A DNA stretch of 64,000 nucleotides from Streptococcus moroccensis. Lineage in GTDB: Bacteria; Bacillota; Bacilli; Lactobacillales; Streptococcaceae. This document shows, in pieces, positions 46,396 through 55,673 of the stretch. The translations under genes were made by a program, and so were the position numbers. The DNA is taken from contig NZ_JAUSTM010000007.1 of NCBI RefSeq assembly GCF_030812835.1, positions 1-64,000 on the forward strand, given 5' to 3'. The number at the start of each line of letters is the position of its first letter. The first letter of the stretch is position 1. Below the pieces are notes generated by a model that did not search any database, was not told the DNA's origin, and was given only the letters and a program-made list of their open reading frames with translations.

Positions 46396-47455
46396 GATTA
46401 AGGAAGTAAGACCAAATTCTAAAGAGATGCAAGATTTTTTAGCCCTTCCCAAAACCTTGTATCAGCCAACTTTTTTAACACAATCTGAGACTGAAGAAAA
46501 AGCCCAACTCTTAGGAGAGCATGAGCTGAGTTCTTATTACCAACTTGAGGCTTTGGTGGCCTACAAGGAGGGCAGGCCTACAGCTCGATTGGCCATCATC
46601 GGTTATCCCAAGGAAAACAAGGCCTATATAGGTTATTTCGAGGCTCAAAATGACTGGCAGACAGTTCGAAAACTATTTGAAACGGTCAAAGCAAAAGTGA
46701 GAGCACAAGGCAAGACCCATCTTGTTGGACCAGTTAATGCTAGTTTTTGGCTAGGTTACCGTATGAAGTTGGACCACTTTGATCAGCCTCCCTTTACAGG
46801 AGAGCCCACTGGTCTAGCTTTCTATCCTAAACTATGGCAGAGGGCTGGTTTTCAATTAAGCGAGACTTATGGTTCAGTTTTTTACCGTCGTGTGCCTCTA
46901 GACGATCATCAGGGGAGATTAGAAAAGCGTTACCACCAATTTTTATCTAAGGGCTACACTATCCTTTCTCCCAAACCCAACGATTGGACGAGGGTATCTG
47001 CTCAAGTCTTTCGCTTGTTGTCAACCCTGTATGCGGACTTTCCTCTTTATCATGCCATCTCTGAGGACTCTTTCAAGGAACTTTTTGCGCCTTATCGCTA
47101 TATTTTAGACTTTTCGATGGTTAAGTTAGCCTATAAAGATGATCAGTTGGTCGGTTTTCTCATCACCCTCCCTGATTACGGAAACCTCGTCTATCAAAAA
47201 AAACATCCTATCAATCTCTTAAAACTGCTCAAGATTCGCAAGAAAGCGAAGCGCTATCTCATCCTCTACCTTGGAGTGGCACCAGACCATTTAGGACTAG
47301 GCTCCGCCCTCACCTACCCTATCTATCAAGAAATCAAAGCCCGCAAGGCTCTGGCAGTGGGAGCATTAATACATCAAGGAAAAATCACAGAACATTACGC
47401 CCCAACTTTAAAGGCAGACAATCATCACTACGGTTTATTCGAAATGATATTATAA
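46388..47455 (+). CDS. GNAT-like N-acyltransferase, last gene of the lipid-like operon
   Basis: A 355-residue protein resembling large two-lobed GNAT proteins (YghO-like). Visible are an N-terminal lobe with VAYKEGRPTARLAIIGYPKE and a middle GPVNASFWLGYRMKLDHFDQ. A second lobe has VKLAYKDDQLVGFLITLPDY and LYLGVAPDHLGLGSALTYPI, the latter the acyl-CoA pyrophosphate loop position. It may acylate an amino or glycerol group of the operon product. The specific reaction is unknown. Confidence 0.65.
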   Translation: MIEIKEVRPNSKEMQDFLALPKTLYQPTFLTQSETEEKAQLLGEHELSSYYQLEALVAYKEGRPTARLAIIGYPKENKAYIGYFEAQNDWQTVRKLFETVKAKVRAQGKTHLVGPVNASFWLGYRMKLDHFDQPPFTGEPTGLAFYPKLWQRAGFQLSETYGSVFYRRVPLDDHQGRLEKRYHQFLSKGYTILSPKPNDWTRVSAQVFRLLSTLYADFPLYHAISEDSFKELFAPYRYILDFSMVKLAYKDDQLVGFLITLPDYGNLVYQKKHPINLLKLLKIRKKAKRYLILYLGVAPDHLGLGSALTYPIYQEIKARKALAVGALIHQGKITEHYAPTLKADNHHYGLFEMIL

Positions 47456-47470
47456 GCTACAGAAAATAGA

Positions 47471-47604
47471 TGAGAGTGGGACGAGGCTGGGGGAAAAAGT
47501 TATATTTTAATTATTCTTTTAAAAGAAAAATGGCAAAGAATCAACGTTATTCTATGCCATTTTCTGTTTTTCGAGACTTTTTGCCCAGCTTCGACTCACT
47601 CTCA
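47471..47604. repeat. MITE-like repeat with 21-bp inverted ends
   Basis: TGAGAGTGGGACGAGGCTGGG (47471-47491, shown only as the arm) is mirrored at 47584-47604 with three mismatches; the 92-base core is AT-rich and codes for nothing. Elements starting GAGAGTGGGAC are common, non-coding and multicopy in streptococcal genomes. Here it closes the lipid-like operon and could act as a terminator or stabiliser. The rest of the 47456-47746 gap holds the convergent terminator of the dehydrogenase. Confidence 0.75.
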
Positions 47605-47707
47605 ACTTGCTAGAATCATGAGAAGACCCTGTGCTTGCCAGAGCTGGCAACCTTTTAATACATCGCATCGATCATTAATAAGAATAGGATGTCTATCAAA
47701 CGACAAA

Positions 47708-47739
47708 CCCCCAAAGGGCTACATGGAGCTCTATGGGGG
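47708..47739 (-). terminator. Terminator of the butanediol dehydrogenase-like gene
   Basis: CCCCCA (47708-47713) pairs with TGGGGG (47734-47739). On the reverse strand TTTG follows the stem, only a few bases after the gene's stop. Confidence 0.55.
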
Positions 47740-47746
47740 CAATTCT

Positions 47747-48787
47747 TTATTCTGGGCTAACCAAGATTTTGATTTGAGATTTTTCTTTGACAAGGGCTTC
47801 AAAGCCTTCCTCCACAATGTCGTCGAGTTTAATAACCTTGGTCACCAACTTATCTTTAGAGAAGTAACCTTGTGTCATCAATTTCAAAACATCAGGGAAA
47901 ATATGACGGTAAGCGATGATTCCTTTCATCGTTTTTTCCTTGATAACGAGCTCATTTGGATGGAAACTAGCTTCTGTTTCCCAAATGCTGACGACGATAC
48001 ATTCCCCGTCATTTTTGAGCGCTTCAAGGGATTGTGCCAGAACTTTTGGCACACCTGTTACCTCAAAGGAAATATCCGCTCCGCCGTTAGTTAATTCTTG
48101 AATTTTAGCTACAGCATCCTCAGCGGTCGGGTCAATCGCAATGGCTCCTAGTTCGCGTGCCAATTCTTGTCGTTCTGGAGAGACTTCTACCGCATAGATT
48201 TCAGTAGCACCAGCGGCATTTAAGGCGTCAATGATTAAAAGGCCGATAGGGCCTGCACCAAAGACAACAGCAGAATCTCCCACGCGGAATTTACTTTGGC
48301 GAACCGCATATAAGGCAACAGCTGCAGGCTCAGTCAAAGCTCCTTGTTGGAAATCAACACCGTCTGGTAACTTGTGACAGTTGCAGGCTTCGACCACTGA
48401 AAATTCAGCGAAACCACCATCACCAGCAAGACCAATAAAGCCGAGATTAGGATCAATATTGTATTGGCCAACCAATTGACCGTCAGCTGTTAAGATCGGC
48501 TCTACCACAACACGGTCACCAGGCACAAGATTAGTAACCTGATCACCAACGGCAACCACTTCCCCACAGTACTCATGTCCCATTGTTATAGGAGCTTTTC
48601 GATGAGAGTAAGGATGCTCTTGTTCAGTTGGGATGAAAATAGGTCCGCCTAAATATTCATGCAAATCACTTCCGCAAATACCAGCGTATTTGACAGCTAA
48701 CTTCACTTCAGTTGCTCCTAGTGTTTCGGGAGTTTCAATCTCCTCAACGCGAACATCTTTTTTGTTATACCAACGTGCTGCTTTCAT
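47747..48787 (-). CDS. Zn-dependent medium-chain alcohol dehydrogenase, 2,3-butanediol dehydrogenase-like
   Basis: A 346-residue MDR enzyme. The catalytic zinc is held by Cys in YAGICGSDLHE, the GHEYCGEVVAVG His/Glu pair and EP in VVVEPI; the NAD(H) loop is GAGPIGLL. The structural zinc cluster (four Cys) seen in many relatives is absent in the DGQLVGQYNIDPNLGFIGL region. It is closest in type to (R,R)-butanediol/acetoin reductases, which recycle NADH in fermentation. A good ggaggtc ribosome site precedes the ATG. Confidence 0.85.
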   Translation of the reverse strand: MKAARWYNKKDVRVEEIETPETLGATEVKLAVKYAGICGSDLHEYLGGPIFIPTEQEHPYSHRKAPITMGHEYCGEVVAVGDQVTNLVPGDRVVVEPILTADGQLVGQYNIDPNLGFIGLAGDGGFAEFSVVEACNCHKLPDGVDFQQGALTEPAAVALYAVRQSKFRVGDSAVVFGAGPIGLLIIDALNAAGATEIYAVEVSPERQELARELGAIAIDPTAEDAVAKIQELTNGGADISFEVTGVPKVLAQSLEALKNDGECIVVSIWETEASFHPNELVIKEKTMKGIIAYRHIFPDVLKLMTQGYFSKDKLVTKVIKLDDIVEEGFEALVKEKSQIKILVSPE

Positions 48788-48949
48788 AAAAGACCTCCAA
48801 TTTTTAATAATGATATGTAAATTATATCACAAAATCCCGAAAAAGGAAAACGATTTCAGAAATAAAGATAATTCTCTGAAAATCAGAACAATTTTTGGTA
48901 AAATAAGAAAAAAGCACAGTAGCAGCACAAAAAGAAAGTGAGGTCTGCC

Positions 48950-49846
48950 ATGACACGTGCCTTATTGATCATAAATCCTAGTGCTGGTGGTGAGAAAGCC
49001 TTGGGATACGAAGCCTCAGCAAAAGCAAAATTAGCCACAGCATTTGATGACCTAACGGTCAGCTACACTGAAAAAGCCGGGGATGCCTTCACCTTTGCCA
49101 AAACCGCTGCCCGTGAGCATTTTGATGCCGTCTTTGTTATGGGAGGGGATGGGACAGTTAATGAGGGGATTAGTGGATTGGCTGAAGAAACTTATCGTCC
49201 AGCCTTTGGCTTTTTCCCTTTGGGCACGGTCAATGACTTAGCGCGTGCCCTCAAGATGCCATTAGACCCAGCTGAAGCCATCGCCCAGCTGGATTTGAGC
49301 AGGACCAGACCACTGGATATCGGTAAGGTTAATGATAAGTACTTCATGAATGTTGTTGCGATTGGAGCTATTCCCGAGTCCATTAATGATGTTGACAGCA
49401 AGGAAAAGACCAAATATGGCAAGTTCGCCTATCTGATTGCCGGAATTGAAAATCTGGTCAGCACGTCACCCTATCGTTTTCAGCTAGTCATTGATGGGGA
49501 GGAAAAGGAAATCACTAGCACGACCATTATCATCGGGCTCACGAATTCCATCGGCGGCTTTGAAAGTATATTGCCAGAAGCTAAGGTCAATGACGGCAAG
49601 TTGCACCTCATCTACCTTAAGGACAAGAATCTCTTAGAAACCATTCAAGCCATCCCAAGTCTGGTTTCAGGCGTAGACAGCTCCAATGAGTTTGTCGCCT
49701 ACCAAGATTTTAAAGACATTACCATTTCCTTGCTTGATTCGCAAGACACCTTAACTCTAAACGTTGATGGAGATGAAGGAGATCGTCTCCCAGTTACCCT
49801 TAGTATCCTGCCATCCCATCTGCAGGTCTATACTACTGGAGACTAG
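48950..49846 (+). CDS. Diacylglycerol/lipid kinase (DgkB/YegS family)
   Basis: A 298-residue soluble lipid kinase with DAGK catalytic domain: LLIINPSAGGEKALG, FVMGGDGTVNEGISGL (nucleotide loop) and FPLGTVNDLARAL, plus a C-terminal beta-sandwich (TNSIGGFESILPEAKVNDGK). It recycles diacylglycerol left by lipoteichoic acid synthesis to phosphatidate. The ATG at 48950 has gtgagg seven bases upstream; the GTG there is the ribosome site itself. Confidence 0.9.
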   Translation: MTRALLIINPSAGGEKALGYEASAKAKLATAFDDLTVSYTEKAGDAFTFAKTAAREHFDAVFVMGGDGTVNEGISGLAEETYRPAFGFFPLGTVNDLARALKMPLDPAEAIAQLDLSRTRPLDIGKVNDKYFMNVVAIGAIPESINDVDSKEKTKYGKFAYLIAGIENLVSTSPYRFQLVIDGEEKEITSTTIIIGLTNSIGGFESILPEAKVNDGKLHLIYLKDKNLLETIQAIPSLVSGVDSSNEFVAYQDFKDITISLLDSQDTLTLNVDGDEGDRLPVTLSILPSHLQVYTTGD

Positions 49847-49862
49847 CCTAAATTTGCCAGCC

Positions 49863-50159
49863 TTATTTCAAATAACTAAGGGCAACTTCAATCATCTCGA
49901 TGGCCAAAGATTGGTAATCACTGACCAAATCAAAAATAGCATCTTGGCTTAGGATGGCGTGATTCGCTTCTCTAGGAAAGTCCGGAAGGTTAGAAGCCTC
50001 ATAATCGCCCGCCCAATCTTGGCTGTAATAGTCTAATAAAGTATTGTAATTAGTTTTATTTGCTTTTAACAAAGCTAAACGAGCTCGGAGTTCTTCTAGT
50101 TGGGTGATGCTCACATCATAGCGCTCACCCATTTCTTTGATACGGTCAAGACTTTCCAT
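49863..50159 (-). CDS. DUF4298 family protein
   Basis: A 98-residue, acidic, helical protein (MESLDRIKEMGERYDVSITQ then LEELRARLALL; DYYSQDWAGDYEASN is the conserved core). The ATG at 50159 has an aggtg site; a longer reading frame upstream has a non-conserved, hydrophobic extension and is rejected. Function unknown. Confidence 0.8.
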   Translation of the reverse strand: MESLDRIKEMGERYDVSITQLEELRARLALLKANKTNYNTLLDYYSQDWAGDYEASNLPDFPREANHAILSQDAIFDLVSDYQSLAIEMIEVALSYLK

Positions 50160-50238
50160 AACGCACCTGCTTTCTTTTATTACCCTCATTGTAAAGAAAA
50201 GAAAGGTATTGGTCAAGGCAAATAAAGAGCAAAGGCAT

Positions 50239-50267
50239 TTGACAAACCTAGGAAATCTTGCTAGAAT
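50239..50267 (+). promoter_or_regulatory. rpsO promoter
   Basis: TTGACA (50239-50244), a 17-base spacer, TAGAAT (50262-50267), giving a leader of ~90 bases. Confidence 0.8.
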
Positions 50268-50273
50268 ACTAGG

Positions 50274-50330
50274 TGTCGTCTTGAACGACAAAACTTTTTC
50301 TTGGTTATAGGCTGCCAACCTATCACTCGG
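50274..50330 (+). promoter_or_regulatory. Structured rpsO leader, possible S15 autoregulation site
   Basis: The leader holds GTCGT-cttga-ACGAC (50276-50290) and, 20 bases on, ATAGG-ctgccaa-CCTAT. Two close hairpins before the ribosome site resemble the layout of S15-binding leaders in Firmicutes. No specific S15 contact could be verified by eye. Confidence 0.4.
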
Positions 50331-50362
50331 ATTAAGCAGTAAACAAAAAGGAGAACAAACTC

Positions 50363-50632
50363 ATGGCAATCTCAAAAGAGAAAAAAAATGAAATCATTTC
50401 ACAATACGCACGTCACGAAGGTGACACTGGTTCAGTAGAGGTACAAGTTGCTGTCCTTACTTGGGAAATCAACCACCTTAACAGCCACATCCAACAACAT
50501 AAAAAAGACCACGCAACTTACCGTGGTTTGATGAAAAAAATCGGTCACCGTCGTAACCTCTTGGCTTACTTGCGTAAGAACGATGTTAACCGTTACCGTG
50601 AATTAATCAACTCACTCGGACTTCGTCGTTAA
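50363..50632 (+). CDS. rpsO: 30S ribosomal protein S15
   Basis: An 89-residue primary rRNA-binding protein of the small subunit. [20 protein letters not shown] and [19 protein letters not shown] are the conserved 16S rRNA contact regions. The ribosome site is aaaaaggag. Codon use is highly biased, as in other ribosomal genes. Confidence 0.97.
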   Translation: MAISKEKKNEIISQYARHEGDTGSVEVQVAVLTWEINHLNSHIQQHKKDHATYRGLMKKIGHRRNLLAYLRKNDVNRYRELINSLGLRR

Positions 50633-50666
50633 TTTTTTCAATAAAGTGTCTTTACTCTTCGTTAGA

Positions 50667-50701
50667 GCGCTGGTGATAACCTCAAGGTTTATCACCAGCG
50701 C
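50667..50701. other. Long hairpin behind rpsO
   Basis: GCGCTGGTGATAACC (50667-50681) with GGTTTATCACCAGCGC (50686-50701), a four-base loop and no U-run. The rest of 50633-51092 has a second weak terminator-like stem (about 50791-50818, followed by TTTTT) and no gene. Confidence 0.6.
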
Positions 50702-51051
50702 CCTGCCTAGATTATAGCCACTCTATTTGAAAAAATACAAGGGCACTAATCGGTCGTTGCTTCGCAAAGACCTTAGACCGAGTTCAATTAGGCATCCTTG
50801 CTTTAAGGGTGTCTTTTTGCATGCCTGATTTTTGATGCGTTTCAGTGTGCCCTGATGGACTCAAGTCCAATTTACGGCTTCGCTCCCTAGCCTCAAAGCA
50901 TTCAACCACTTAGTAGTTATCCTCTGTGAAAGCTCTTTAGATTGAGAGGACTTTTCTTATTGTCTGAGGAGATTTTGTTAGCTTGCCTGGTGGGTTAAGT
51001 CCATACAATGCTATGTAATATAAAACGATCATTAAAATGACGAACACACAA

Positions 51052-51079
51052 AAAACAGCAGACGTTCATCTGCTGTTTT
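51052..51079 (-). terminator. Terminator of the aquaporin gene (bidirectional)
   Basis: AAAACAGCAGA (51052-51062) pairs with TCTGCTGTTTT (51069-51079). It has A and T tracts on both sides, so it can stop transcription either way. Confidence 0.85.
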
Positions 51080-51092
51080 CATCTGTTATTGA

Positions 51093-51761
51093 TTAAGCTT
51101 CTTCAGTACCAAGAAGGTGTTTGCCAACAAGGGCAGCGAGAACACCACCTGCGATTGGAGCAAGGATGAAGACCCAAACTTGCTTGAGAGCAGCTCCACC
51201 GATAAACAAGGCAGGAGCCAAGCTACGGGCTGGGTTAACTGAAAGGCCAGTCACGTTAAGACCAACTAGGATGAGAAGGGCCAATGTCAAACCGATAACG
51301 AGACCAGCAATTTTGCCATTGCCTTTAGTAGCAGAAGTTACGGTAACAATAACCAAGATAAAGATGAAAGAGACAATCAATTCAAACAAGAATGCGCCAA
51401 AAGCGTTCACTTGTGAAAAGCTATTTTCTCCAAGACTAGTCACTTCAACACCTGCGTTCAGCAAGAAGAAGTAGAGAGTTGCTGACCCAAGAAGAGCACC
51501 AGCAAGTTGAGCAAGGATGTAGATGCCAAGATTTTTAGCATCTAAACGTTTATTCACAAACATAGCAATCGAAACAGCTGGGTTTAAGTGAGCACCTGAA
51601 ATTGTACCGATAGAGTAGGCTGCAGCAACAATGCTCAAACCAAAGGCTAAGGCGATACCTAAGTGACCTACACCGTTAACACCATTTCCAAAGACAACTG
51701 CACCTGTCCCGAAAAAGACAAGCATGAATGTACCGATTAATTCGGCAACAAATTTTTTCAT
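51093..51761 (-). CDS. MIP-family aquaporin/glycerol facilitator
   Basis: A 222-residue channel with six helices and both NPA boxes (GAHLNPAVS and GLSVNPARS). The aromatic/arginine filter Arg follows the second box. The short length and pore residues point to the AqpZ (water) side more than GlpF. The ATG at 51761 has ggagg nine bases upstream; a longer start five codons earlier would include this site. Confidence 0.92.
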   Translation of the reverse strand: MKKFVAELIGTFMLVFFGTGAVVFGNGVNGVGHLGIALAFGLSIVAAAYSIGTISGAHLNPAVSIAMFVNKRLDAKNLGIYILAQLAGALLGSATLYFFLLNAGVEVTSLGENSFSQVNAFGAFLFELIVSFIFILVIVTVTSATKGNGKIAGLVIGLTLALLILVGLNVTGLSVNPARSLAPALFIGGAALKQVWVFILAPIAGGVLAALVGKHLLGTEEA

Positions 51762-51881
51762 TATGATTTCCTCCATATGAAAATAGTTTAAGGAAATTCC
51801 AAGAAAATTTCAAGGGATTTGTTCAATAACTTGAGAAAAACCATGCAAAAAATGGCAACAGCAATCTATGAAAACGCTATA

Positions 51882-51909
51882 TTGACAAAGCCGGATAAAC
51901 TGCTATATT
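51882..51909 (+). promoter_or_regulatory. Promoter of the small membrane protein gene
   Basis: TTGACA (51882-51887), a 16-base spacer, TATATT (51904-51909). Confidence 0.6.
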
Positions 51910-51947
51910 AGTATTAGAAAGGCTTTCGCGCGAAAAGAGGTGGTCAA

Positions 51948-52346
51948 ATGACAGCTAAGAAATACTTATTCGAGTGGCTAAAGTGGTTTTTGGTTAACTG
52001 GGCCATCTGGATGGGAATGACAACCCTCCTGATGTTCCAAGATACGGGAAGTCATTATGGTGTGCCGCCTATAAGCCTTATTTTTCCTTTTGTTTATGCC
52101 TTTAATCATGCGGACGGCAAAGGCTTTCGTTGGTACAAATTGCTGATTACACTGATCTTTACTGGCATCATGGTTTATGCGATTCCAACCTTTGGATATG
52201 ATGGGTTACGCCTCTCCAAAGTCTTTGTCCTCGTATCTCTTCTAATCGCCATTTTATTGTCGGCATTCGTCTTTCGCTTGACCAAGGCTGACTGGAAACG
52301 CTGGTGGGGCTTTTCTCTTTTTACAAGTGATGATGAAGAAGGCTAA
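51948..52346 (+). CDS. Unrecognised 132-residue membrane protein
   Basis: Three to four hydrophobic helices (about residues 12-32, 40-54, 62-80 and 88-110) and a Trp-rich C-terminus (TKADWKRWWGFSLF) ending in an acidic tail. The ribosome site is agaggtgg. It stands alone between the aquaporin promoter side and pnp. I do not recognise the family. Confidence 0.7.
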   Translation: MTAKKYLFEWLKWFLVNWAIWMGMTTLLMFQDTGSHYGVPPISLIFPFVYAFNHADGKGFRWYKLLITLIFTGIMVYAIPTFGYDGLRLSKVFVLVSLLIAILLSAFVFRLTKADWKRWWGFSLFTSDDEEG

Positions 52347-52442
52347 GAGAGTCAGTTTGTCATAGGTTGTTGAACAATTCTTTTAGATGTTAGTCTGGGG
52401 AGCTAGCTATTAGAAATTCTTCCTCTTTTTTGAAAAAATCTC

Positions 52443-52475
52443 AAAAACAGTGGTTTTTTATGAACTGCTGTTTTT
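52443..52475 (+). terminator. Terminator after the small membrane protein
   Basis: AAAAACAG (52443-52450) pairs with CTGTTTTT (52468-52475). Confidence 0.65.
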
Positions 52476-52494
52476 GATTTTGCTAAAAATATGC

Positions 52495-52697
52495 TAAAAT
52501 AGAAGGCGGTACGTGGTTTTGTACAAAGAAGAGCTGGTCAATGGGTTTGCTCTCTTTTAGCCGGTTGTTTTTTGTGGAAAACACGTCCGAATAAAAACAA
52601 TAGACCAATCTGTAAGAGTTACGAAAAAATCAATCGTGATAAATGTGTCAGCGATGAGAATTTCGTTGGGTTTTACGGAGTGATGTCAGGAGAACAA
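52495..52697 (+). promoter_or_regulatory. pnp promoter and long leader
   Basis: A TAAAAT -10 lies at 52495-52500 without a good -35. About 190 bases of leader follow, with a weak attenuator-like stem (AGAGC 52530-52534 with GCTCT 52549-52553, then TTTT). PNPase controls its own leader in other bacteria; here this is inference. Confidence 0.4.
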
Positions 52698-54953
52698 ATG
52701 ACAAAACAAGTTTTTGAAACGACCTTTGCAGGCCGTCCCCTTATTGTTGAAACAGGCCAAGTCGCCAAGCAAGCTAACGGTGCTGTAGTGGTTCGCTACG
52801 GTGACAGTACTGTCTTGACGGCTGCTGTGATGTCCAAGAAGATGTCGACAGGCGATTTCTTCCCTCTTCAAGTCAACTATGAAGAAAAAATGTATGCCGC
52901 AGGGAAATTCCCTGGTGGCTGGCTCAAGCGTGAAGGCCGTCCATCAACGGATGCGACCCTTACAGCGCGCTTGATTGACCGTCCAATCCGTCCCATGTTT
53001 GCTGAAGGCTTCCGCAACGAAGTCCAAGTGATCAACACCGTTCTCTCTTACGATGGCGATGCGTCCGCACCGATGGCTGCTATGTTTGGCTCATCTCTGG
53101 CCCTTTGCATCTCAGATATCCCATTTGACGGTCCTATCGCGGGTGTTCAGGTTGGTTATGTCAATGGTGAACTGGTCATCAACCCTACAGAAGACCAGCA
53201 AGCAGAATCCTTGCTTGAATTGACTGTGGCTGGGAACAAAGACGCCATTAACATGGTAGAGTCTGGTGCCAAAGAGTTGTCAGAAGAGATCATGCTGGAA
53301 GCTCTGCTATTGGGCCATGCCGAAATCCAAAAACTCTTGGAATTTCAAAACGAAATCGTGGCAGCGGTTGGCAAAGCTAAAGCGGAAGTGGAATTGCTCC
53401 ATGTGGATGAAGTCTTGCAAGCTGAGATTGTGTCTATCTACAACGATGACTTAAAGAAAGCAGTCCAAGTCGAGGAAAAATTGGCGCGCGAAGACGCGAC
53501 TAATAGCGTGCGTGAGCGTGTGATTGCCGACTACGAAGCGAAGTTTGAAGGCGACGAGAATTTTGACACCATCATGCGTGATGTCAATGAAATCTTGGAG
53601 TTGATGGAGCACGCAGAAGTGCGTCGCCTTATCACGGAAGACAAGGTTCGTCCTGACGGCCGTCGTGTCGATGAAATCCGTCCGCTCGATGCTGAAGTTG
53701 ACTTCTTGCCAAATGTACACGGTTCAGGTCTCTTTACCCGTGGCCAAACCCAGGCGCTCTCTGTCTTGACCTTGGCGCCACTCGGTGAAACACAAATCAT
53801 TGATGGCCTTGGAGACGAGTACAAGAAACGTTTCATGCACCACTATAACTTCCCACAATACTCTGTCGGCTCAACCGGCCGTTACGGTGCGCCAGGCCGT
53901 CGTGAGATCGGTCACGGAGCGCTTGGTGAGCGTGCGCTTGAGCAAGTCTTGCCAAGCTTTGAAGAGTTCCCTTATGCTATCCGTCTGGTGGCAGAAGTCT
54001 TGGAATCAAATGGTTCCTCATCTCAGGCATCCATCACAGCGGGGACCCTTGCCCTTATGGCAGGTGGTGTGCCAATTAAGGCGCCAGTGGCAGGGATTGC
54101 CATGGGTCTGATTTCAGACGGCAACAATTACACCGTCTTGACCGATATTCAAGGTCTTGAAGACCACTTCGGCGACATGGACTTCAAAGTAGCAGGTACC
54201 CGTGAGGGGATTACTGCCCTTCAGATGGACATCAAGATTTCAGGGATTACGCCAGAGATTTTGACAGAGGCCCTTGCGCAAGCTAAGAAAGCCCGCTTTG
54301 AAATCCTTGATGTGATTGAAGCGACCATTCCAGAAGTCCGTCCTGACTTGGCACCAACAGCACCTAAGATTGATACCATTAAGATTGATGTCGATAAGAT
54401 TAAGATTGTTATCGGTAAAGGTGGCGAGACTATTGATAAGATTATCGCAGAAACCGGTGTGAAAATCGATATCGACGAAGAAGGTAATGTGTCTATCTTC
54501 TCGAGCGATCGGGATGCCATTGAAAAAGCCAAAGAAATTATTCAAAACCTCCTGCGCGAAGCTAAGGTCGGCGAAGTCTTCACAGGCGCTAAAGTTGTTC
54601 GCATTGAAAAATTCGGTGCTTTTGTCAACCTCTTTGAAAAGACAGATGCCCTGGTGCATATCTCTGAAATGGCTTGGGCACGAACCAATCGCGTTGAGGA
54701 CTTGGTTGAAATCGGTGATGACGTCGATGTTAAAATCATCAAGATTGACGAGAAAGGCCGTATCGATGCCTCTATGAAAGCACTCCTTCCAAAACCGGAA
54801 GGTTATGAGGAGCCAGCAAAACCAGAACGTCGTCAACGTGACTATAAGGCGCATAACAATCATAGCAAGACTCACGATCATAACCGCAAACCGCGCCAAG
54901 ATGACAATAGCTTTGGTGGACTGAAATTCCACGAAGTGAAACGTGACCAGTAA
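52698..54953 (+). CDS. pnp: Polyribonucleotide nucleotidyltransferase (PNPase)
   Basis: A 751-residue phosphorolytic 3'-5' exoribonuclease with two RNase PH domains ([16 protein letters not shown]; second with [19 protein letters not shown]), then a KH domain ([19 protein letters not shown]) and an S1 domain ([20 protein letters not shown]). The basic, Asn/His-rich tail is normal for streptococci. The ATG at 52698 has caggag upstream; the frame is open further upstream but not conserved. It works with the mRNA decay machinery. Confidence 0.96.
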   Translation: MTKQVFETTFAGRPLIVETGQVAKQANGAVVVRYGDSTVLTAAVMSKKMSTGDFFPLQVNYEEKMYAAGKFPGGWLKREGRPSTDATLTARLIDRPIRPMFAEGFRNEVQVINTVLSYDGDASAPMAAMFGSSLALCISDIPFDGPIAGVQVGYVNGELVINPTEDQQAESLLELTVAGNKDAINMVESGAKELSEEIMLEALLLGHAEIQKLLEFQNEIVAAVGKAKAEVELLHVDEVLQAEIVSIYNDDLKKAVQVEEKLAREDATNSVRERVIADYEAKFEGDENFDTIMRDVNEILELMEHAEVRRLITEDKVRPDGRRVDEIRPLDAEVDFLPNVHGSGLFTRGQTQALSVLTLAPLGETQIIDGLGDEYKKRFMHHYNFPQYSVGSTGRYGAPGRREIGHGALGERALEQVLPSFEEFPYAIRLVAEVLESNGSSSQASITAGTLALMAGGVPIKAPVAGIAMGLISDGNNYTVLTDIQGLEDHFGDMDFKVAGTREGITALQMDIKISGITPEILTEALAQAKKARFEILDVIEATIPEVRPDLAPTAPKIDTIKIDVDKIKIVIGKGGETIDKIIAETGVKIDIDEEGNVSIFSSDRDAIEKAKEIIQNLLREAKVGEVFTGAKVVRIEKFGAFVNLFEKTDALVHISEMAWARTNRVEDLVEIGDDVDVKIIKIDEKGRIDASMKALLPKPEGYEEPAKPERRQRDYKAHNNHSKTHDHNRKPRQDDNSFGGLKFHEVKRDQ

Positions 54954-55040
54954 TACAATGAGATGAGGCGGGCCAAAAGCCAGCCTCGTCGCTTTATCAA
55001 TCAATCCGTTTTGACAGAACCAGATGAAAGGAGGTGGCCT

Positions 55041-55664
55041 ATGGGCTGGTGGAGAGAATCCATTGACATTGTAAAAGACTTAGACCCAGCGGCACGAAAT
55101 GGTCTTGAGGTGGTTTTGACCTACCCTGGCATCAAGGCTCTAGCTGCGCATAGAATTAGCCACTTTCTCTGGAACCATAATTTTAAGTTATTAGCCCGCA
55201 TGCATAGTCAATTTTGGCGGTTTTGGACGCAGATTGAGATCCATCCAGGGGCTCAGATTGCTCCGGGGGTCTTCATCGACCACGGGTCTGGACTGGTGAT
55301 TGGGGAGACAGCTATTGTTGAGCGAGGTGTTATGCTCTATCATGGGGTAACCCTTGGCGGAACAGGAAAAGATGTGGGCAAGCGCCATCCGACTATAAGA
55401 GAAGGCGCTCTGATTTCAGCCCATTCACAAGTGATTGGGCCGGTTGAAGTCGGCCGCAATGCCAAAGTTGGAGCGGCTTCAGTGGTTCTGGCAGATGTCC
55501 CAGAAGACGTAACGGTAGTAGGTATACCAGCCAAGGTTGTCCGTGTCCATGGCGAAAAAGACGAAGAAGCCATCCATCAACTGGAAGAAGTCCGAGAAGG
55601 GCAGTATTACACAACAAAACTGGAAGCTATGCGTGATGCCAGCCACCATTCCTCGCATTTGTAG
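55041..55664 (+). CDS. cysE: Serine O-acetyltransferase
   Basis: A 207-residue hexapeptide-repeat enzyme making O-acetylserine for cysteine synthesis. GAQIAPGVFIDHGSGLVIGE is the active-site segment with the catalytic Asp-His, and GVMLYHGVTLGGTGKD carries the second His. The C-terminal tail normally binds cysteine for feedback. The ATG at 55041 has aaggaggtgg. It lies 87 bases behind pnp, the standard streptococcal order pnp-cysE-...-cysS. Confidence 0.95.
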   Translation: MGWWRESIDIVKDLDPAARNGLEVVLTYPGIKALAAHRISHFLWNHNFKLLARMHSQFWRFWTQIEIHPGAQIAPGVFIDHGSGLVIGETAIVERGVMLYHGVTLGGTGKDVGKRHPTIREGALISAHSQVIGPVEVGRNAKVGAASVVLADVPEDVTVVGIPAKVVRVHGEKDEEAIHQLEEVREGQYYTTKLEAMRDASHHSSHL

Positions 55665-55673
55665 GTAGAAAAA

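Noticed and set aside
47618-48094. 158-codon plus-strand frame over the dehydrogenase 3' end
   Set aside because: It overlaps the real reverse-strand dehydrogenase and is mostly its antisense reading.
50741-50800. tRNA-like GTTCAATT segment in the rpsO-aquaporin gap
   Set aside because: No acceptor stem or anticodon arm could be folded around it; only chance likeness to a T-loop.
54240-55004. 254-codon reverse-strand frame across the pnp end
   Set aside because: Shadow of the KH/S1 region of PNPase; no start signals and biased Phe/Asn composition from the reverse reading.
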